A stretch of DNA of 64,000 nucleotides from Streptomyces bottropensis ATCC 25435. Its GTDB lineage: Bacteria > Actinomycetota > Actinomycetes > Streptomycetales > Streptomycetaceae. The DNA lies in the NCBI RefSeq assembly GCF_000383595.1, contig NZ_KB911581.1:5227518-5291517 (forward strand), given 5' to 3'. Below, piece after piece: positions 1-8,141 of the stretch; the first letter of the stretch is position 1, and every line of letters starts with the position of its first letter. The notes beneath the pieces were generated by a model, which saw only the letters and a list, made by a program, of their open reading frames with translations, made no database searches and was not told the origin of the DNA. Both the position numbers and the translations under genes were made by a program.

Positions 1-361
1 GCTTCTCGACCGCCGGCAGCAGGGTTGTGGCGTTCGCGGCCTTGCGGAAGTGGTCCCCGAACTTGAGCGTGTGGATCAGCGCCGAGCCGTGCTCGATCTC
101 GCCGTCCAGACCGACGATGGCGGCCTTGCCGTACGCCTCCGCAGGGGCCTCCAGCGCGTCGAGCGCCGCCGGAGCGAGCAGCGCGCCGAGGTCGGAGGCG
201 TGCGCGTCGATGCCGGGCGCGAGGTCCTCGACGAATCCCTGGCCGGCCCAGGGGTTCTCGATCACCGCCGCGACGACCGCGATCCTGGCGGGGCGGGCGA
301 GTGGGCGGCCGCCCTCGGTGCGGATCTCCTCGACGATGGTCACGATCTTGCGGATGCTCAT
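1..361 (-). CDS. Amino acid synthesis family protein (DUF1185-like), 3' part outside window
   Basis: The reading frame starts at ATG 361-359 and runs off the left edge, so only the N-terminal 120 or so residues are visible. It reads as a paralogue of the next gene upstream: both share an N-terminal 'KIV' strand, an 'ENPWAGQG'-type motif near residue 37 (RNPWLGTG in the partner), and later 'YGKAAIVGLDGEIEHGSALIHT' (shortened here to the shared core GKAAIVG and GEIEH). These match my memory of the Pfam amino-acid-synthesis family, whose biochemical role is poorly defined. Its ATG overlaps the stop of the upstream gene (ATGA at 361-358), so the two are translationally coupled and probably form a heteromeric or duplicated pair. 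The family name is from recall; function remains open. Confidence 0.7.
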   Translation of the reverse strand, partial: MSIRKIVTIVEEIRTEGGRPLARPARIAVVAAVIENPWAGQGFVEDLAPGIDAHASDLGALLAPAALDALEAPAEAYGKAAIVGLDGEIEHGSALIHTLKFGDHFRKAANATTLLPAVEK

Positions 362-984
362 GGGGCGACAACCTCCAGGGTTTCGATGGTGACGACGGGG
401 TCGGTCATACGGTCCCCGATCCGGGGATGCGGGCGCGGCCCCGTCGAGGCCGCCGCGATGACGACGATCTCGTCCGCGCGTGGGGCGTCGGAGACGCGGG
501 CACTGATGGTCTGGTAATGGCTGCGCGTCGAGGCCCGCGTCTTGTGCCAGAGCGGTACTACCAGGGTCTCGCCCGCCTCGGCACGGGTGTCGGCGAAGCA
601 GATGACCGACTCGCCCTGGAGGAACTCCCGCACCAGATTGCCGAAGTACGGGGTGTGAATGAGGGCCCCGGCGTGCTCGATCTCGCCGGCCGCGCCGACG
701 ATGGCGGCCTTTCCGAACGCCTCGATCTCGTCCGCGCCACCCAGGGAAGCGACGAGCCGGTCCGTCAGCAACCTGGCGAGCACCGGGGCGACGCGGTTCT
801 GCTCCACGGACAGCTCGGCCGAGGGGCCTGTGCCCAGCCACGGGTTCCGTATGACCGCGGCGATGCTGGCTCTTCGCGTCGGGTGCGCGGGTGCCTTCCC
901 CGCCTCGGTCAGCACGATGTCGCGGTAGAGAACGAGCTTGCGGAGACCGATGCTCTCGTCTGGGTGATCCAGCCACTCTTGCAT
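358..984 (-). CDS. Amino acid synthesis family protein (DUF1185-like)
   Basis: A 208-residue protein beginning at ATG 984-982. The visible conserved blocks are RNPWLGTG (about residue 47), GKAAIVGAAGEIEHAG in the middle, and HTPYFGNLVREF after it, all shared with the downstream paralogue, with which it overlaps by 4 bases. The length is usual for the family. It is soluble by composition, with no signal peptide or membrane segment. It is divergent from the BCCT transporter gene across 242 bases, and the whole group 1-4543 may be one catabolic unit with the GntR regulator at 3827. The enzyme activity of this family is not established to my knowledge, so no reaction is assigned. Confidence 0.7.
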   Translation of the reverse strand: MQEWLDHPDESIGLRKLVLYRDIVLTEAGKAPAHPTRRASIAAVIRNPWLGTGPSAELSVEQNRVAPVLARLLTDRLVASLGGADEIEAFGKAAIVGAAGEIEHAGALIHTPYFGNLVREFLQGESVICFADTRAEAGETLVVPLWHKTRASTRSHYQTISARVSDAPRADEIVVIAAASTGPRPHPRIGDRMTDPVVTIETLEVVAP

Positions 985-1002
985 GGCACAGGACGATAAG
1001 TG

Positions 1003-1039
1003 CCCTCTCTCGGGTCGGTCAAGAGGTTGAGGGAGAGGG
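1003..1039. promoter_or_regulatory. Inverted repeat in divergent intergenic region
   Basis: CCCTCTC at 1003-1009 is matched by GAGAGGG at 1033-1039, with 23 bases between. It sits between the divergent DUF1185-like and BCCT genes. It could be an operator for the GntR regulator of this locus or a leader hairpin; nothing in the sequence decides. Confidence 0.25.
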
Positions 1040-1226
1040 TTCCCCAGCAGGTCGGCGACCTCTGCAGCAGGGTCGTGAATAGGATCTTGACCTGCGGATA
1101 TGGTGTTTGCCGAAAGTCGTGACCTGATTACACGTCTCGAACCCTTGACGCTCCATCGACGTCATGCCTTACTCCTGCTTGTATGCCAGATCAGGTGGCC
1201 ATCGGCCCCCGGACGCAAGGAGTTCC

Positions 1227-2837
1227 ATGTCCAGTCATCTTGGAACGGACGCCGACACGATGCCCGCGACACCGTCGGGGAGCAGCGAGGCGAGCGCTAC
1301 GGCAGGCCCGGACACCGGCGCAGGTACGGAGGGCGGCGGCAGACTCGGTTCGGTTTTCTGGACCTCCCTAGGCATCTCCGCCGTCTTCGTGGCCTGGGCG
1401 GTGATCTTCAGCGACAACCTCAACAAAGTCACGAATAACTCGCTGAACTGGGTGACAACCACCTTCGGCTGGTCCTATCTGGTGATCACGCTCGCCATCC
1501 TGATCTTCCTGGTGTTCCTGGCCTTCAGCCCCGCCGGCGACCTCCGCCTGGGCAAGGACGACGACCGCCCCGAGTTCTCGACGCTCACCTGGTTCGCCAT
1601 GATCCTCAGCGCGGTCATGGGCATCGGACTGGTCTCCTACGGGGTCGCCGAACCGATCTCCCACCTGGCGTCGCCGCCGCACGGTCTCGCCCAGCCGAAC
1701 ACCCCGGCCGCGGCGGTGCGCGCGCTGCAGTACTCCTACTTCGACTGGGGTCTGCAGGCCTGGGCGATCTTCGCCGTTTTCGGTCTGGCCATCGCGTACT
1801 CGACCCACCGCAAGGGCCGGCGCACCCTGGTGAGCCAACTGTTCGTGCCACTGCTCGGCGACCGCGTGAACGGACCGATCGGCAAGACGATCGACGTGCT
1901 CGCCGTGTTCGCGACCCTCTTCGGCACCACGACATCCCTGGGCCTCGGAGCACTCCAGGTCAACAACGGTCTCGGCAGGCTGTGGGGGATGCCGGTCAAC
2001 AACATCAACCAGGTGCTCATCATCGCCGCCGTCACCTCGATCTTCACGCTCTCGGCGGTGACCGGTGTCAGCAAAGGCATCAAGCTCTTGAGCCAGGGCA
2101 GCACCCTGCTGGCGATCGCGCTGTTCGTCTTCATACTGGTCGTCGGCCCGGCCGTGTTCATCGCGAACCTGTACATCGAGTCCGTCGGCCAGTGGGCCAC
2201 CGACTTTTTCCGGATGAGCCTGCAGGGCACCGCGTTCGGCGGGCTTCAGTGGATGCAGTGGTGGACGTACTTCATGATGGCCTGGTGGGTCTCCTGGGGT
2301 GCCTTCGTCGGTGTTTTCCTGGCCCGGATCTCGCGGGGCCGCACCATCCGTGGATTCATCATGGGTGTCCTGGTCGTCCCCAGCGTGGTGTTCTTCACCT
2401 GGTTCACGGTCTTCGGCGGTACGGCGATCCACATCGACATGTTCGAGGGCGGCGACATCGCCAAGCAGACCGCGGCCGACATCAACAGCGCGTTCTTCGC
2501 GACCCTCGACCACTACCCCCTGGCTGACGTCACCTCGGTGGTCGCGATCATCCTGGTCGTGATGTTCTTCGTCTCCGGCGCGGACGCCAACACCTACGTG
2601 CTGTCCATGATGACCTCGAACGGATCGCTCACTCCGCGTCGTCCGGTACTCGTCCTCTGGGGCGTCCTCACCGGTGTCACCGCCGTCGTGCTCATGCTCG
2701 CCGGCGGGCTGAACGCCCTCCAGAACACCGTCATCGTGACGTCCCTGCCTTTCCTCGTGATCATCGCCGGTCTGGCGGTCTCCTTCTGGAAAGAGCTGAG
2801 GGCGGACAGGAAGGAGACGACCGGTGCCGCACTCTGA
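1227..2837 (+). CDS. BCCT family transporter (betaine/carnitine/choline type)
   Basis: This is a 536-residue polytopic membrane protein of the betaine-choline-carnitine transporter family, which imports quaternary ammonium or related zwitterionic compounds with sodium or protons. The start ATG 1227 follows AAGGAG at 1217-1222; a frame extension to 1164 lacks such a site. Family hallmarks are visible: MGIGLVSYGVAEP in the third helix region, WGLQAWAIFA, and the signature WWVSWGAFVGVFLARISRGR around two thirds of the chain. About twelve hydrophobic segments can be counted. The stop overlaps the start of the next gene by 14 bases, so transporter, SnoaL-like protein, flavin reductase and GntR regulator look like one operon. 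Substrate cannot be told from sequence alone. Confidence 0.93.
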   Translation: MSSHLGTDADTMPATPSGSSEASATAGPDTGAGTEGGGRLGSVFWTSLGISAVFVAWAVIFSDNLNKVTNNSLNWVTTTFGWSYLVITLAILIFLVFLAFSPAGDLRLGKDDDRPEFSTLTWFAMILSAVMGIGLVSYGVAEPISHLASPPHGLAQPNTPAAAVRALQYSYFDWGLQAWAIFAVFGLAIAYSTHRKGRRTLVSQLFVPLLGDRVNGPIGKTIDVLAVFATLFGTTTSLGLGALQVNNGLGRLWGMPVNNINQVLIIAAVTSIFTLSAVTGVSKGIKLLSQGSTLLAIALFVFILVVGPAVFIANLYIESVGQWATDFFRMSLQGTAFGGLQWMQWWTYFMMAWWVSWGAFVGVFLARISRGRTIRGFIMGVLVVPSVVFFTWFTVFGGTAIHIDMFEGGDIAKQTAADINSAFFATLDHYPLADVTSVVAIILVVMFFVSGADANTYVLSMMTSNGSLTPRRPVLVLWGVLTGVTAVVLMLAGGLNALQNTVIVTSLPFLVIIAGLAVSFWKELRADRKETTGAAL

Positions 2838-3249
2838 CGCCCGTCGCGCACTCATCGAGAAGGCATGGGCCGCAGCCTGGGGCCAGGGTGACGTCGACGC
2901 CCTCGACGCACTGCTGAGCCCGGCGTACCTCCGCCGCCACGGCGACCCGCAACCGCAGGACCTGAACGCCTTCAAGGCCATGATCGTCTCGACCCGGGCG
3001 GCCTTCCCGGACCTGGTCACGACCGTCGACGACATCGTGGTCGAGGGAGACAGGGCCGCTGTCCGCTGGCACAGCAGCGGAACCCAGACGAACTCGTTCC
3101 TCGGAGTCCCTCCCACCAGACGGCGCGTGCAGGTCAGTGGCGCCACGTTCGCCCGCTTCGAGGGCGACCGGATCGTCGAGGAGCACGTGACGTGGGATCC
3201 ACGGGCGCTGCTTTCGGCGCTGGGCATCATCCGGGTGGGACAGGACTGA
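2824..3249 (+). CDS. SnoaL-like / ester cyclase fold protein
   Basis: A 141-residue protein with GTG start that overlaps the end of the transporter gene. It shows the SnoaL/NTF2-like layout: an N-terminal helix (IEKAWAAAWGQGDVDALD), a 'YLRRHGDP' loop, then 'AAVRWHSSGTQTNSFLGVPPT' (core RWHSSGT), 'GATFARFEGDRIVEEH' and a C-terminal 'WDPRALLSALG'. Members are small cone-shaped cyclases, hydratases or non-enzymatic binders. In this operon it may act on a catabolic intermediate together with the flavin reductase, but that is inference from position only. Confidence 0.75.
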   Translation: MPHSDARRALIEKAWAAAWGQGDVDALDALLSPAYLRRHGDPQPQDLNAFKAMIVSTRAAFPDLVTTVDDIVVEGDRAAVRWHSSGTQTNSFLGVPPTRRRVQVSGATFARFEGDRIVEEHVTWDPRALLSALGIIRVGQD

Positions 3250-3278
3250 CGATCACGATGAACAGGAGCGGTACCGCC

Positions 3279-3812
3279 ATGACCCCCCTCGCCTCGATGC
3301 CTGACCTCGGCGTCATGAAGCTGGTGAACCGGCAGTTCGTCACCGGTGTCACGGTCGTGACCGCGATGGACGGTGAGACCCCCAGAGGGCTGGCCGTCAA
3401 CGCGTTCTCGAGCATCTCGCTCGACCCCCCGACCGTAATGGTGTGCGTCCAGCGCACCTCGTCCACTCACGACTGTCTGTTCGCGGCGGACCATTTGGCG
3501 ATCAACATCTTGTCCACCGACCAGCTCGACGTCGTCGCTACGTTCGCGGGAAAGGGCGACGACAAGTTTCGGGACGTCGCATGGGAGAGCGGCCCGTTCG
3601 GCAGCCCGCTGCTCGCGCGCAGCAGCGCGCAGATGGAGGTGGAGATCCGCGAACGGCTGCAAGCCAGCACCCACACCGTGTTCATCGGCCGCGTGGTGCA
3701 CGCCGCCGTCGCCGGGAACCATCCGATGGTCTACAGCGCGGGTAAGTTCTTCGACGGTGGCGCGCTCGCGCCGCTGGGATCGACCGACCGAGCGGCGGGC
3801 GGCTCGGGGTGA
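3279..3812 (+). CDS. Flavin reductase family protein
   Basis: This 177-residue protein resembles the HpaC/RutF-type flavin reductases that supply reduced FMN or FAD to two-component monooxygenases. Typical blocks are FVTGVTVVTA near the N-terminus, GLAVNAFSSISLDPPTVMVC (FMN-binding core), the 'LAINILS' strand and a C-terminal 'VYSAGKFF'. ATG 3279 is preferred because AGGAG lies at 3264-3268; ATG 3258 and a further upstream start are in frame but less well served. No monooxygenase partner is encoded next to it in the window. The stop overlaps a possible GTG start of the GntR gene. Confidence 0.85.
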   Translation: MTPLASMPDLGVMKLVNRQFVTGVTVVTAMDGETPRGLAVNAFSSISLDPPTVMVCVQRTSSTHDCLFAADHLAINILSTDQLDVVATFAGKGDDKFRDVAWESGPFGSPLLARSSAQMEVEIRERLQASTHTVFIGRVVHAAVAGNHPMVYSAGKFFDGGALAPLGSTDRAAGGSG

Positions 3813-3826
3813 CGGAGGAGGGGCCG

Positions 3827-4543
3827 GTGAATCGCGCAAACAGCGAACGGGCGAGCGAACCGAAGAACGGATCGATGCAGGCCAGGGTGATCGCCGAAAT
3901 GCGCTTTCGGATCATCAGGGGAGACATGGAGCCCGGGGCTCCGCTCTCGGAGCTCGCCCTCGCGGAGGAGTTCGGCGTCAGTCGTACGCCGGTGCGCGAA
4001 GCCCTCAAGCAGTTGCAAACCGAAGGCCTGGTCGAAATCCGGCCCCGCGTCGGGACGTTCGTCACCACTCCCTCCCGTCGCGAGATCACGGAACTCTTCA
4101 CGATGAAGGAGCTCCTTGAGGGCGCGGCCGCCCGCCTCCTCGCCCGGCGCGGCCGAGTCGCGGAGATCGACCTGCTCGAACGGAACCTGCGCGAGGCCGA
4201 TGAGGCGGTGAAGCGGGACAACCGGGAGCGGTACGCGGAGCTGGTCCAGGACTTCCACGACCTCCTCATAGCGGGTGCCGACAACAGCAAACTGGAGGCC
4301 CACTACCGGATGCTGATGAACCAGCTGGCTTATCCCCGGCTGGTGAACACCTCGCTGAGCCGGCCGGGCCGCGCCCTGCAGTCGGACCGCGAGCACCACC
4401 TCGTCCTGGAGCTGATCCTTGACAAGGACGGCGACAGCGCCGAGCAGGTGATGCGCGAGCACGTCCGGGCCAGCCGCCGCGCACTGCTGGCGGGGCTGCC
4501 CATGGGCGGTTCGAACGGGGGGGTCGGCGTGGTGGGTTCCTGA
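3827..4543 (+). CDS. GntR family transcriptional regulator (FCD type)
   Basis: A 238-residue repressor-type regulator. An N-terminal winged helix is clear (MRFRIIRGDMEPGAPLSE, then LAEEFGVSRTPVREALKQL, then LVEIRPRVGTFV), followed by an all-helical FCD ligand domain with conserved histidines in 'DFHDLLIAGA' and 'REHHLVLELI'. GTG 3827 has GGAGGAG at 3814-3820; GTG 3809, which overlaps the previous stop as GTGA, is an alternative adding six residues. Last gene of the BCCT operon, it likely controls that operon and perhaps the divergent DUF1185-like pair; the effector is unknown. Confidence 0.9.
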   Translation: MNRANSERASEPKNGSMQARVIAEMRFRIIRGDMEPGAPLSELALAEEFGVSRTPVREALKQLQTEGLVEIRPRVGTFVTTPSRREITELFTMKELLEGAAARLLARRGRVAEIDLLERNLREADEAVKRDNRERYAELVQDFHDLLIAGADNSKLEAHYRMLMNQLAYPRLVNTSLSRPGRALQSDREHHLVLELILDKDGDSAEQVMREHVRASRRALLAGLPMGGSNGGVGVVGS

Positions 4544-5062
4544 TACCGGGAGGGCACTGTGTCGGACGGGTTCCGCCTTTTCGGAGGCGGGGCCCGGCTT
4601 TCGGATTACGGGGACCTTCCACGGCGGAAATCTCTCCGCGGCATTGTTCAACTCGTCCAGTCTTTTCGTGGGGTGAGGGTATGTCAGGGCGTGGTGGGGC
4701 GGGTTGCGGCTGTGTGCCCAGGTGGTAGTGGGCTGGCCTGTGGTGCCGGTGACATGTCCCAGACGGCGTCGAGGCGGAGGCGTCCTGCTTGGGCGCGTCC
4801 GCCACGTGGATCGTGACGGGGCGGGTGGTGCCGGAGTCCAGGTCGATGCCGAGGAACATCCGTTGGGGTTGAGGTCCTTCTCGGTGCGCTACCGCACTCC
4901 GCGTCGTACGCCGAGGACTTCCCTGGTCCGGTATTCGACGGCGCCGCCGCGTCGGCGATCCTCGCCCCCATCTACGCTCGGGAACCCCACGAGATGTCCA
5001 GTAGCGGCCAAGGTGACTCCGACGGTGAAACGACAGCTTCCAGGCGATCTGTGTGCGGTACG
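4544..5062. other. Decayed intergenic DNA
   Basis: No frame with convincing coding character crosses this stretch. On the minus strand around 4780-4870 a short peptide reads like a fragment of a protein (NGMFLGIDLDSG, then TRPVTIHVADAP) in the same orientation as the GMC oxidoreductase remnant that precedes it, but frames break on both sides. It is best read as the debris of a lost minus-strand gene. Confidence 0.5.
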
Positions 5063-5200
5063 TCAACGGGCGAGCGCATCGCCGAGCCAGCGGGACATGG
5101 CGATGATGGTGAGCGCGGGGTTTGCCGCGCCGGCCCGGGAGAAGTTTCCGGGGCCGGCCAGGTGGACGCCGGGCAGCCCCTCGACTTGATAAACCGTCAT
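5063..5200 (-). pseudogene. C-terminal remnant of a GMC oxidoreductase
   Basis: Forty-five codons ending in TGA at 5065-5063 read LPGVHLAGPGNFSRAGAANP and then ALTIIAMSRWLGDAL. This is the conserved C-terminus of glucose-methanol-choline oxidoreductases, in which an Asn-Pro pair lies in the active site and an 'ALTI' helix closes the FAD domain. The rest of the gene (normally about 500 residues) is absent; upstream on the minus strand the protease gene begins instead. It is a deletion remnant. Confidence 0.65.
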
Positions 5201-5230
5201 GAGACGTTACTGAGAAGGCTCCTCTGGAGG

Positions 5231-6301
5231 TCAGGGAGCGACCTTGATGAAGACGTCGTCAAACGGATTGGTGCTCTTGGCGGGGGTGGCGGACAACGGG
5301 ACGTGATAGGCGACGTTGTTGAATCCCGCCTTCTCGCCGCACACTTTCTTGGTCCCCAGGCTGAAGAGGCTTGCGCCACTGTTGATTGCGACGGCGTTGA
5401 TACCGGTGTTGTTGCCTGCCGCCGGTCGGGTGTAGACCGCACTGCCACTGTCACCGGGTTCCGAGCACAGATCGCTCTGGATCAAACCACTTACCTGTGT
5501 ACTCGGCAGGGTTATGTTTCCTGCCGAGTCCCTCTGCGCTGCATAGGTGACCCGGGTGTTCACGAGAGTCACCTTCCCGCAGGACGTGCCGGAGGTGATG
5601 CCGTGCATGCAGATCTCCGTGCCGACCGTCGGTGCGGTGATTCCCCGGACCGGGTGGGTCCCGTTGTCGTCAACGACCTGGGGCAACGCGTCGTTGCTGT
5701 TGGGGCTGCCGTCGAGGGCGTAGATTCCGTAATCGGACGGGCCGAAATTGAATGAGACCCCGGTTGCCGCCACCGATCCGATCCTGACGGTCTGCTGATT
5801 GGCGGCTGGCTGGGGGCTGAAACAGTGTCCGGCTGTGAGGAATCCCGACTGCCCGTTGGCGAGCCCGACAGCGAAAGCAGCCGTGCAAGACGCAGAACCC
5901 ACGGCGCCGATCGATGCACCGCCGCTCACGTTGATGTGCGCGTGCGGCGCCGAAGCTTCCTGGACGGTTACCGTGACATCGTCGCCGAACTTGAGCGCCG
6001 CCTTCGCAGCGGTTGGCAGCCCCTCTGGGGCGAAGAGGTGCACACCGATCTTGTCCGCTATCGGATCGATGCCGACTGAGAAGGCGTCCAGCCCAGGAAT
6101 GTCTGCGGATTCAATGAGATCGAAGACCTCGTCACGCCGGCCCGAGTCAGCAGCCTTTACCGGGTTAGCGGTATTGGTACTGCCGCTGTTGTCGTTGGCG
6201 ACACCGATGCCGGCGATGCTGAGGACGGTGAGCAGCCCGATACCGAAGGCGGCGGCCTTGAGAGGTCGAGGACGCCGAGCGAGAGAGCCTTTGGGGGACA
6301 T
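5231..6301 (-). CDS. Secreted S1-family (trypsin/chymotrypsin-like) serine protease
   Basis: A 356-residue exported protein. The start ATG 6301 lies 11 bases after AAGGAG (6318-6313). Residues 1-36 form a signal peptide with an Arg/Lys-rich n-region and a hydrophobic core (FGIGLLTVLSIAGIGVA). A propeptide-like region follows to about residue 120, then the catalytic domain: His159 in LTAGHC, Asp190 in GPSDYGIYAL, Ser285 in EPGDSGSAVY, in the order of streptogrisin/alpha-lytic-type proteases. Cysteines 139/160, 231/241 and 279 plus a C-terminal one could form disulfides. The next gene downstream on the same strand end is the GMC remnant; upstream lies the secreted SGNH hydrolase, so both may be part of one exported-enzyme set. 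Substrate unknown. Confidence 0.92.
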   Translation of the reverse strand: MSPKGSLARRPRPLKAAAFGIGLLTVLSIAGIGVANDNSGSTNTANPVKAADSGRRDEVFDLIESADIPGLDAFSVGIDPIADKIGVHLFAPEGLPTAAKAALKFGDDVTVTVQEASAPHAHINVSGGASIGAVGSASCTAAFAVGLANGQSGFLTAGHCFSPQPAANQQTVRIGSVAATGVSFNFGPSDYGIYALDGSPNSNDALPQVVDDNGTHPVRGITAPTVGTEICMHGITSGTSCGKVTLVNTRVTYAAQRDSAGNITLPSTQVSGLIQSDLCSEPGDSGSAVYTRPAAGNNTGINAVAINSGASLFSLGTKKVCGEKAGFNNVAYHVPLSATPAKSTNPFDDVFIKVAP

Positions 6302-6363
6302 GAGTGGTTGCACTCCTTACAGGAATTGGCGCGGACCGGAATGATGGGTCCTGAGGCGGATGG

Positions 6364-7266
6364 CTAGTTGGAGTTGGGCCCGGTGGTGGAGCCCATAGCG
6401 GCATCGAAGACCGCGTCGGCCATGGCCGCGTGGCCGTTGGCGTTGGGGTGGTAGGCCGCCCCGGTGTCCAACTGCGCGACCCCGTCGCTCACCTGATTGA
6501 TCCACCGATCGCCGGAGTCACACACCCGGTGGCCTTCGAAGAGGCCGTCCGGATCGGCGTACTGAACCCGCTCGCTGGCCCCCGCCACCTCACGAATCAG
6601 GTCGTTCATCGAGTCTTGAAGGCCCCTCATACGGTCCCGGTTGTCTTCCGAGATGGACAAGATGCCGCAGTCTCCGGTATCGAAGATCTTCGGATACCCG
6701 GAAATGACGATGTTGGCGATCGGCGCCCTCTCGCGGATCTGGGCGAGGAGGTCGGTGAGCGGCTGCCGCAGCGGCGAGATTTTCGGAGCGAGGTTGTTCA
6801 ACGCCGCTGTGCAGGCCGGTGAACTGGACAGGACGCAGGTGGTCCCGGCGGCGGCGAAGTTCACATCATTCCCGCCAATAGTGATGGTCACCATTTCGAC
6901 CGATCCTGTTACGGAGCCGAGCTGGTCGTCAATGACGTCCTGTATCTTCGACCCGGTGCACGCCCGGTTGAACATGCTGGACGACTTGGACGGCTGCAGG
7001 GCTGCCGCATACTTCGCGAAGAATTGATTCGGATAGGCCAAGTCGTTCCTCTTGCAAGTGGTGTTGACGGCCCCGTTGTAGGTGCTGCTCGCGCCGTGGC
7101 CGGAGGAGTACGAATCTCCGAGTGCGATGTAGTCGAGCGTGCCGTCTATGGTGCTGTCGGCGGCATTTGCCATGAACACGGTGACGCCCGACAGTCCGAC
7201 TGCCGCCAATCCTGCGAACAGCCGGATCTTGAATCGCCGCTTATTACGTGATCTGTAGCCTGCCAT
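6364..7266 (-). CDS. Secreted SGNH/GDSL hydrolase
   Basis: This 300-residue exported esterase/lipase-type enzyme starts at ATG 7266-7264, eight bases after AAGGAG (7279-7274); a longer frame up to 7395 lacks a site. A signal peptide (residues 1-36, NKRRFKIRLFAGLAAVGLSG core, cleavage near ANA-AD) precedes the SGNH fold. Block I is IALGDSYSSGHG with nucleophile Ser52, block III is IGGNDVNF (131-137), and block V is AYHPNANGH with catalytic His273. This is the layout of Streptomyces rimosus/scabies-type extracellular lipases and esterases. Cysteines at 71, 103, 144, 152, 200 and 249 suggest three disulfides. It precedes the serine protease by 62 bases in the same direction. Confidence 0.92.
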   Translation of the reverse strand: MAGYRSRNKRRFKIRLFAGLAAVGLSGVTVFMANAADSTIDGTLDYIALGDSYSSGHGASSTYNGAVNTTCKRNDLAYPNQFFAKYAAALQPSKSSSMFNRACTGSKIQDVIDDQLGSVTGSVEMVTITIGGNDVNFAAAGTTCVLSSSPACTAALNNLAPKISPLRQPLTDLLAQIRERAPIANIVISGYPKIFDTGDCGILSISEDNRDRMRGLQDSMNDLIREVAGASERVQYADPDGLFEGHRVCDSGDRWINQVSDGVAQLDTGAAYHPNANGHAAMADAVFDAAMGSTTGPNSN

Positions 7267-7550
7267 CGGTGATCTCCTTACTTTCTCAACGGGACTGTCG
7301 ACCCGCGATGTTGGTGTCCAACCGATGCCCGTGAGGGACATCGGGAACATGGCGACATGGATGCCGGGCGTATGAGGACTTGCAGTACCACGCACGCGAT
7401 CTGTGGCAGGCAGTTGACGTGTCCCGGCCTTTCTCGTTCCGAGAGGGGGCAGCGGTACGTCCTCAGCTGTGAGCAGTCAGAAGACTGGGACGGGCGCTCG
7501 GTGTCTGACGGTGTGTCATATCGTGGGTAGGTGCGGCAGGATCCGTGGTC

Positions 7551-7748
7551 ATGTCGTTGGGGCTGGAGTCTGCGTCGCGGGAGGATCTGCTCGCGGTGGT
7601 CGGACTGCTCCAGCAGCAGAACGAGCAGTTGACAGCGGCCAATGAGCGGTTGACTGCGGGGGTGGCTGAGTTCGAGCGGCGTCTTGGCCGCGACTCGGGC
7701 AATTGCTCAATGAAGTCTTCTCGGCAACGTGACGGTTGCGGTGTGTGA
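7551..7748 (+). pseudogene. N-terminal remnant of an IS66-type transposase
   Basis: The peptide has a leucine-zipper stretch (LLAVVGLLQQQNEQLTAANE) followed by RRLGRDSGNCSM. This matches the N-terminal coiled coil of IS66 TnpC-like transposases, where the end normally reads 'RLGRNSGNSS.PPS'. The frame ends after 65 codons and the catalytic domain is missing, so it is a fragment. It abuts an IS5-type remnant. Confidence 0.55.
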
Positions 7749-7805
7749 TGATGCCGGACGGCGGGATGTGACTCGGCATCAGGCCTGGGTGAAGCCCCCG
7801 AGAGA

Positions 7806-8133
7806 GCTCGGACCCGCAACGGCACTCGCGCGCTGGGCGTCTTCAAGCAGGCGGTGCTCGTGCTGCGCTGGTTCGTCGACGGTACCCGGCTGGTCCAACT
7901 CGCCCGGGACAACGGCATCTCGGTACCGACCGCCTACCGCTACCTGCACGAAGGGGGCTGACCGTGCTCGCCGACCACACGCCCGATCTGTCCACCGCCC
8001 CGGAGAGGGCGACGGCGGCCGGGTACACCCACCTCAACCAGGACGGCGCGGTGATCCGCACCGACCGCGTGGCCACCGTCGGCTCCAGCGGCACGGACCC
8101 GTGGGGGTCCGGCAAGCACAAGCACCACGGAGG
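7806..8133 (+). pseudogene. Frameshifted remnant of an IS5-family transposase
   Basis: Two consecutive pieces in different frames read as one transposase N-terminal half: ALGVFKQAVLVLRWFVDGTR, then VPTAYRYLHEG, and after a shift LTVLADHTPDL and IRTDRV, ending at WGSGKHKHHGG. The helix-turn-helix plus 'SGKH..HGG' pattern belongs to IS5-group transposases common in Streptomyces. The break is at the G run 7953-7957. The sequence stops beside the 3' end of the CocE/NonD hydrolase gene, and the C-terminal catalytic half is absent. Confidence 0.6.
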
Positions 8134-8141
8134 AATGTCTC

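Noticed and set aside
1368..3839. A very long minus-strand frame opposite the BCCT operon
   Set aside because: It is the antisense shadow of high-GC3 genes, with Arg/Asp/Gly/His-rich low-complexity composition and no domain.
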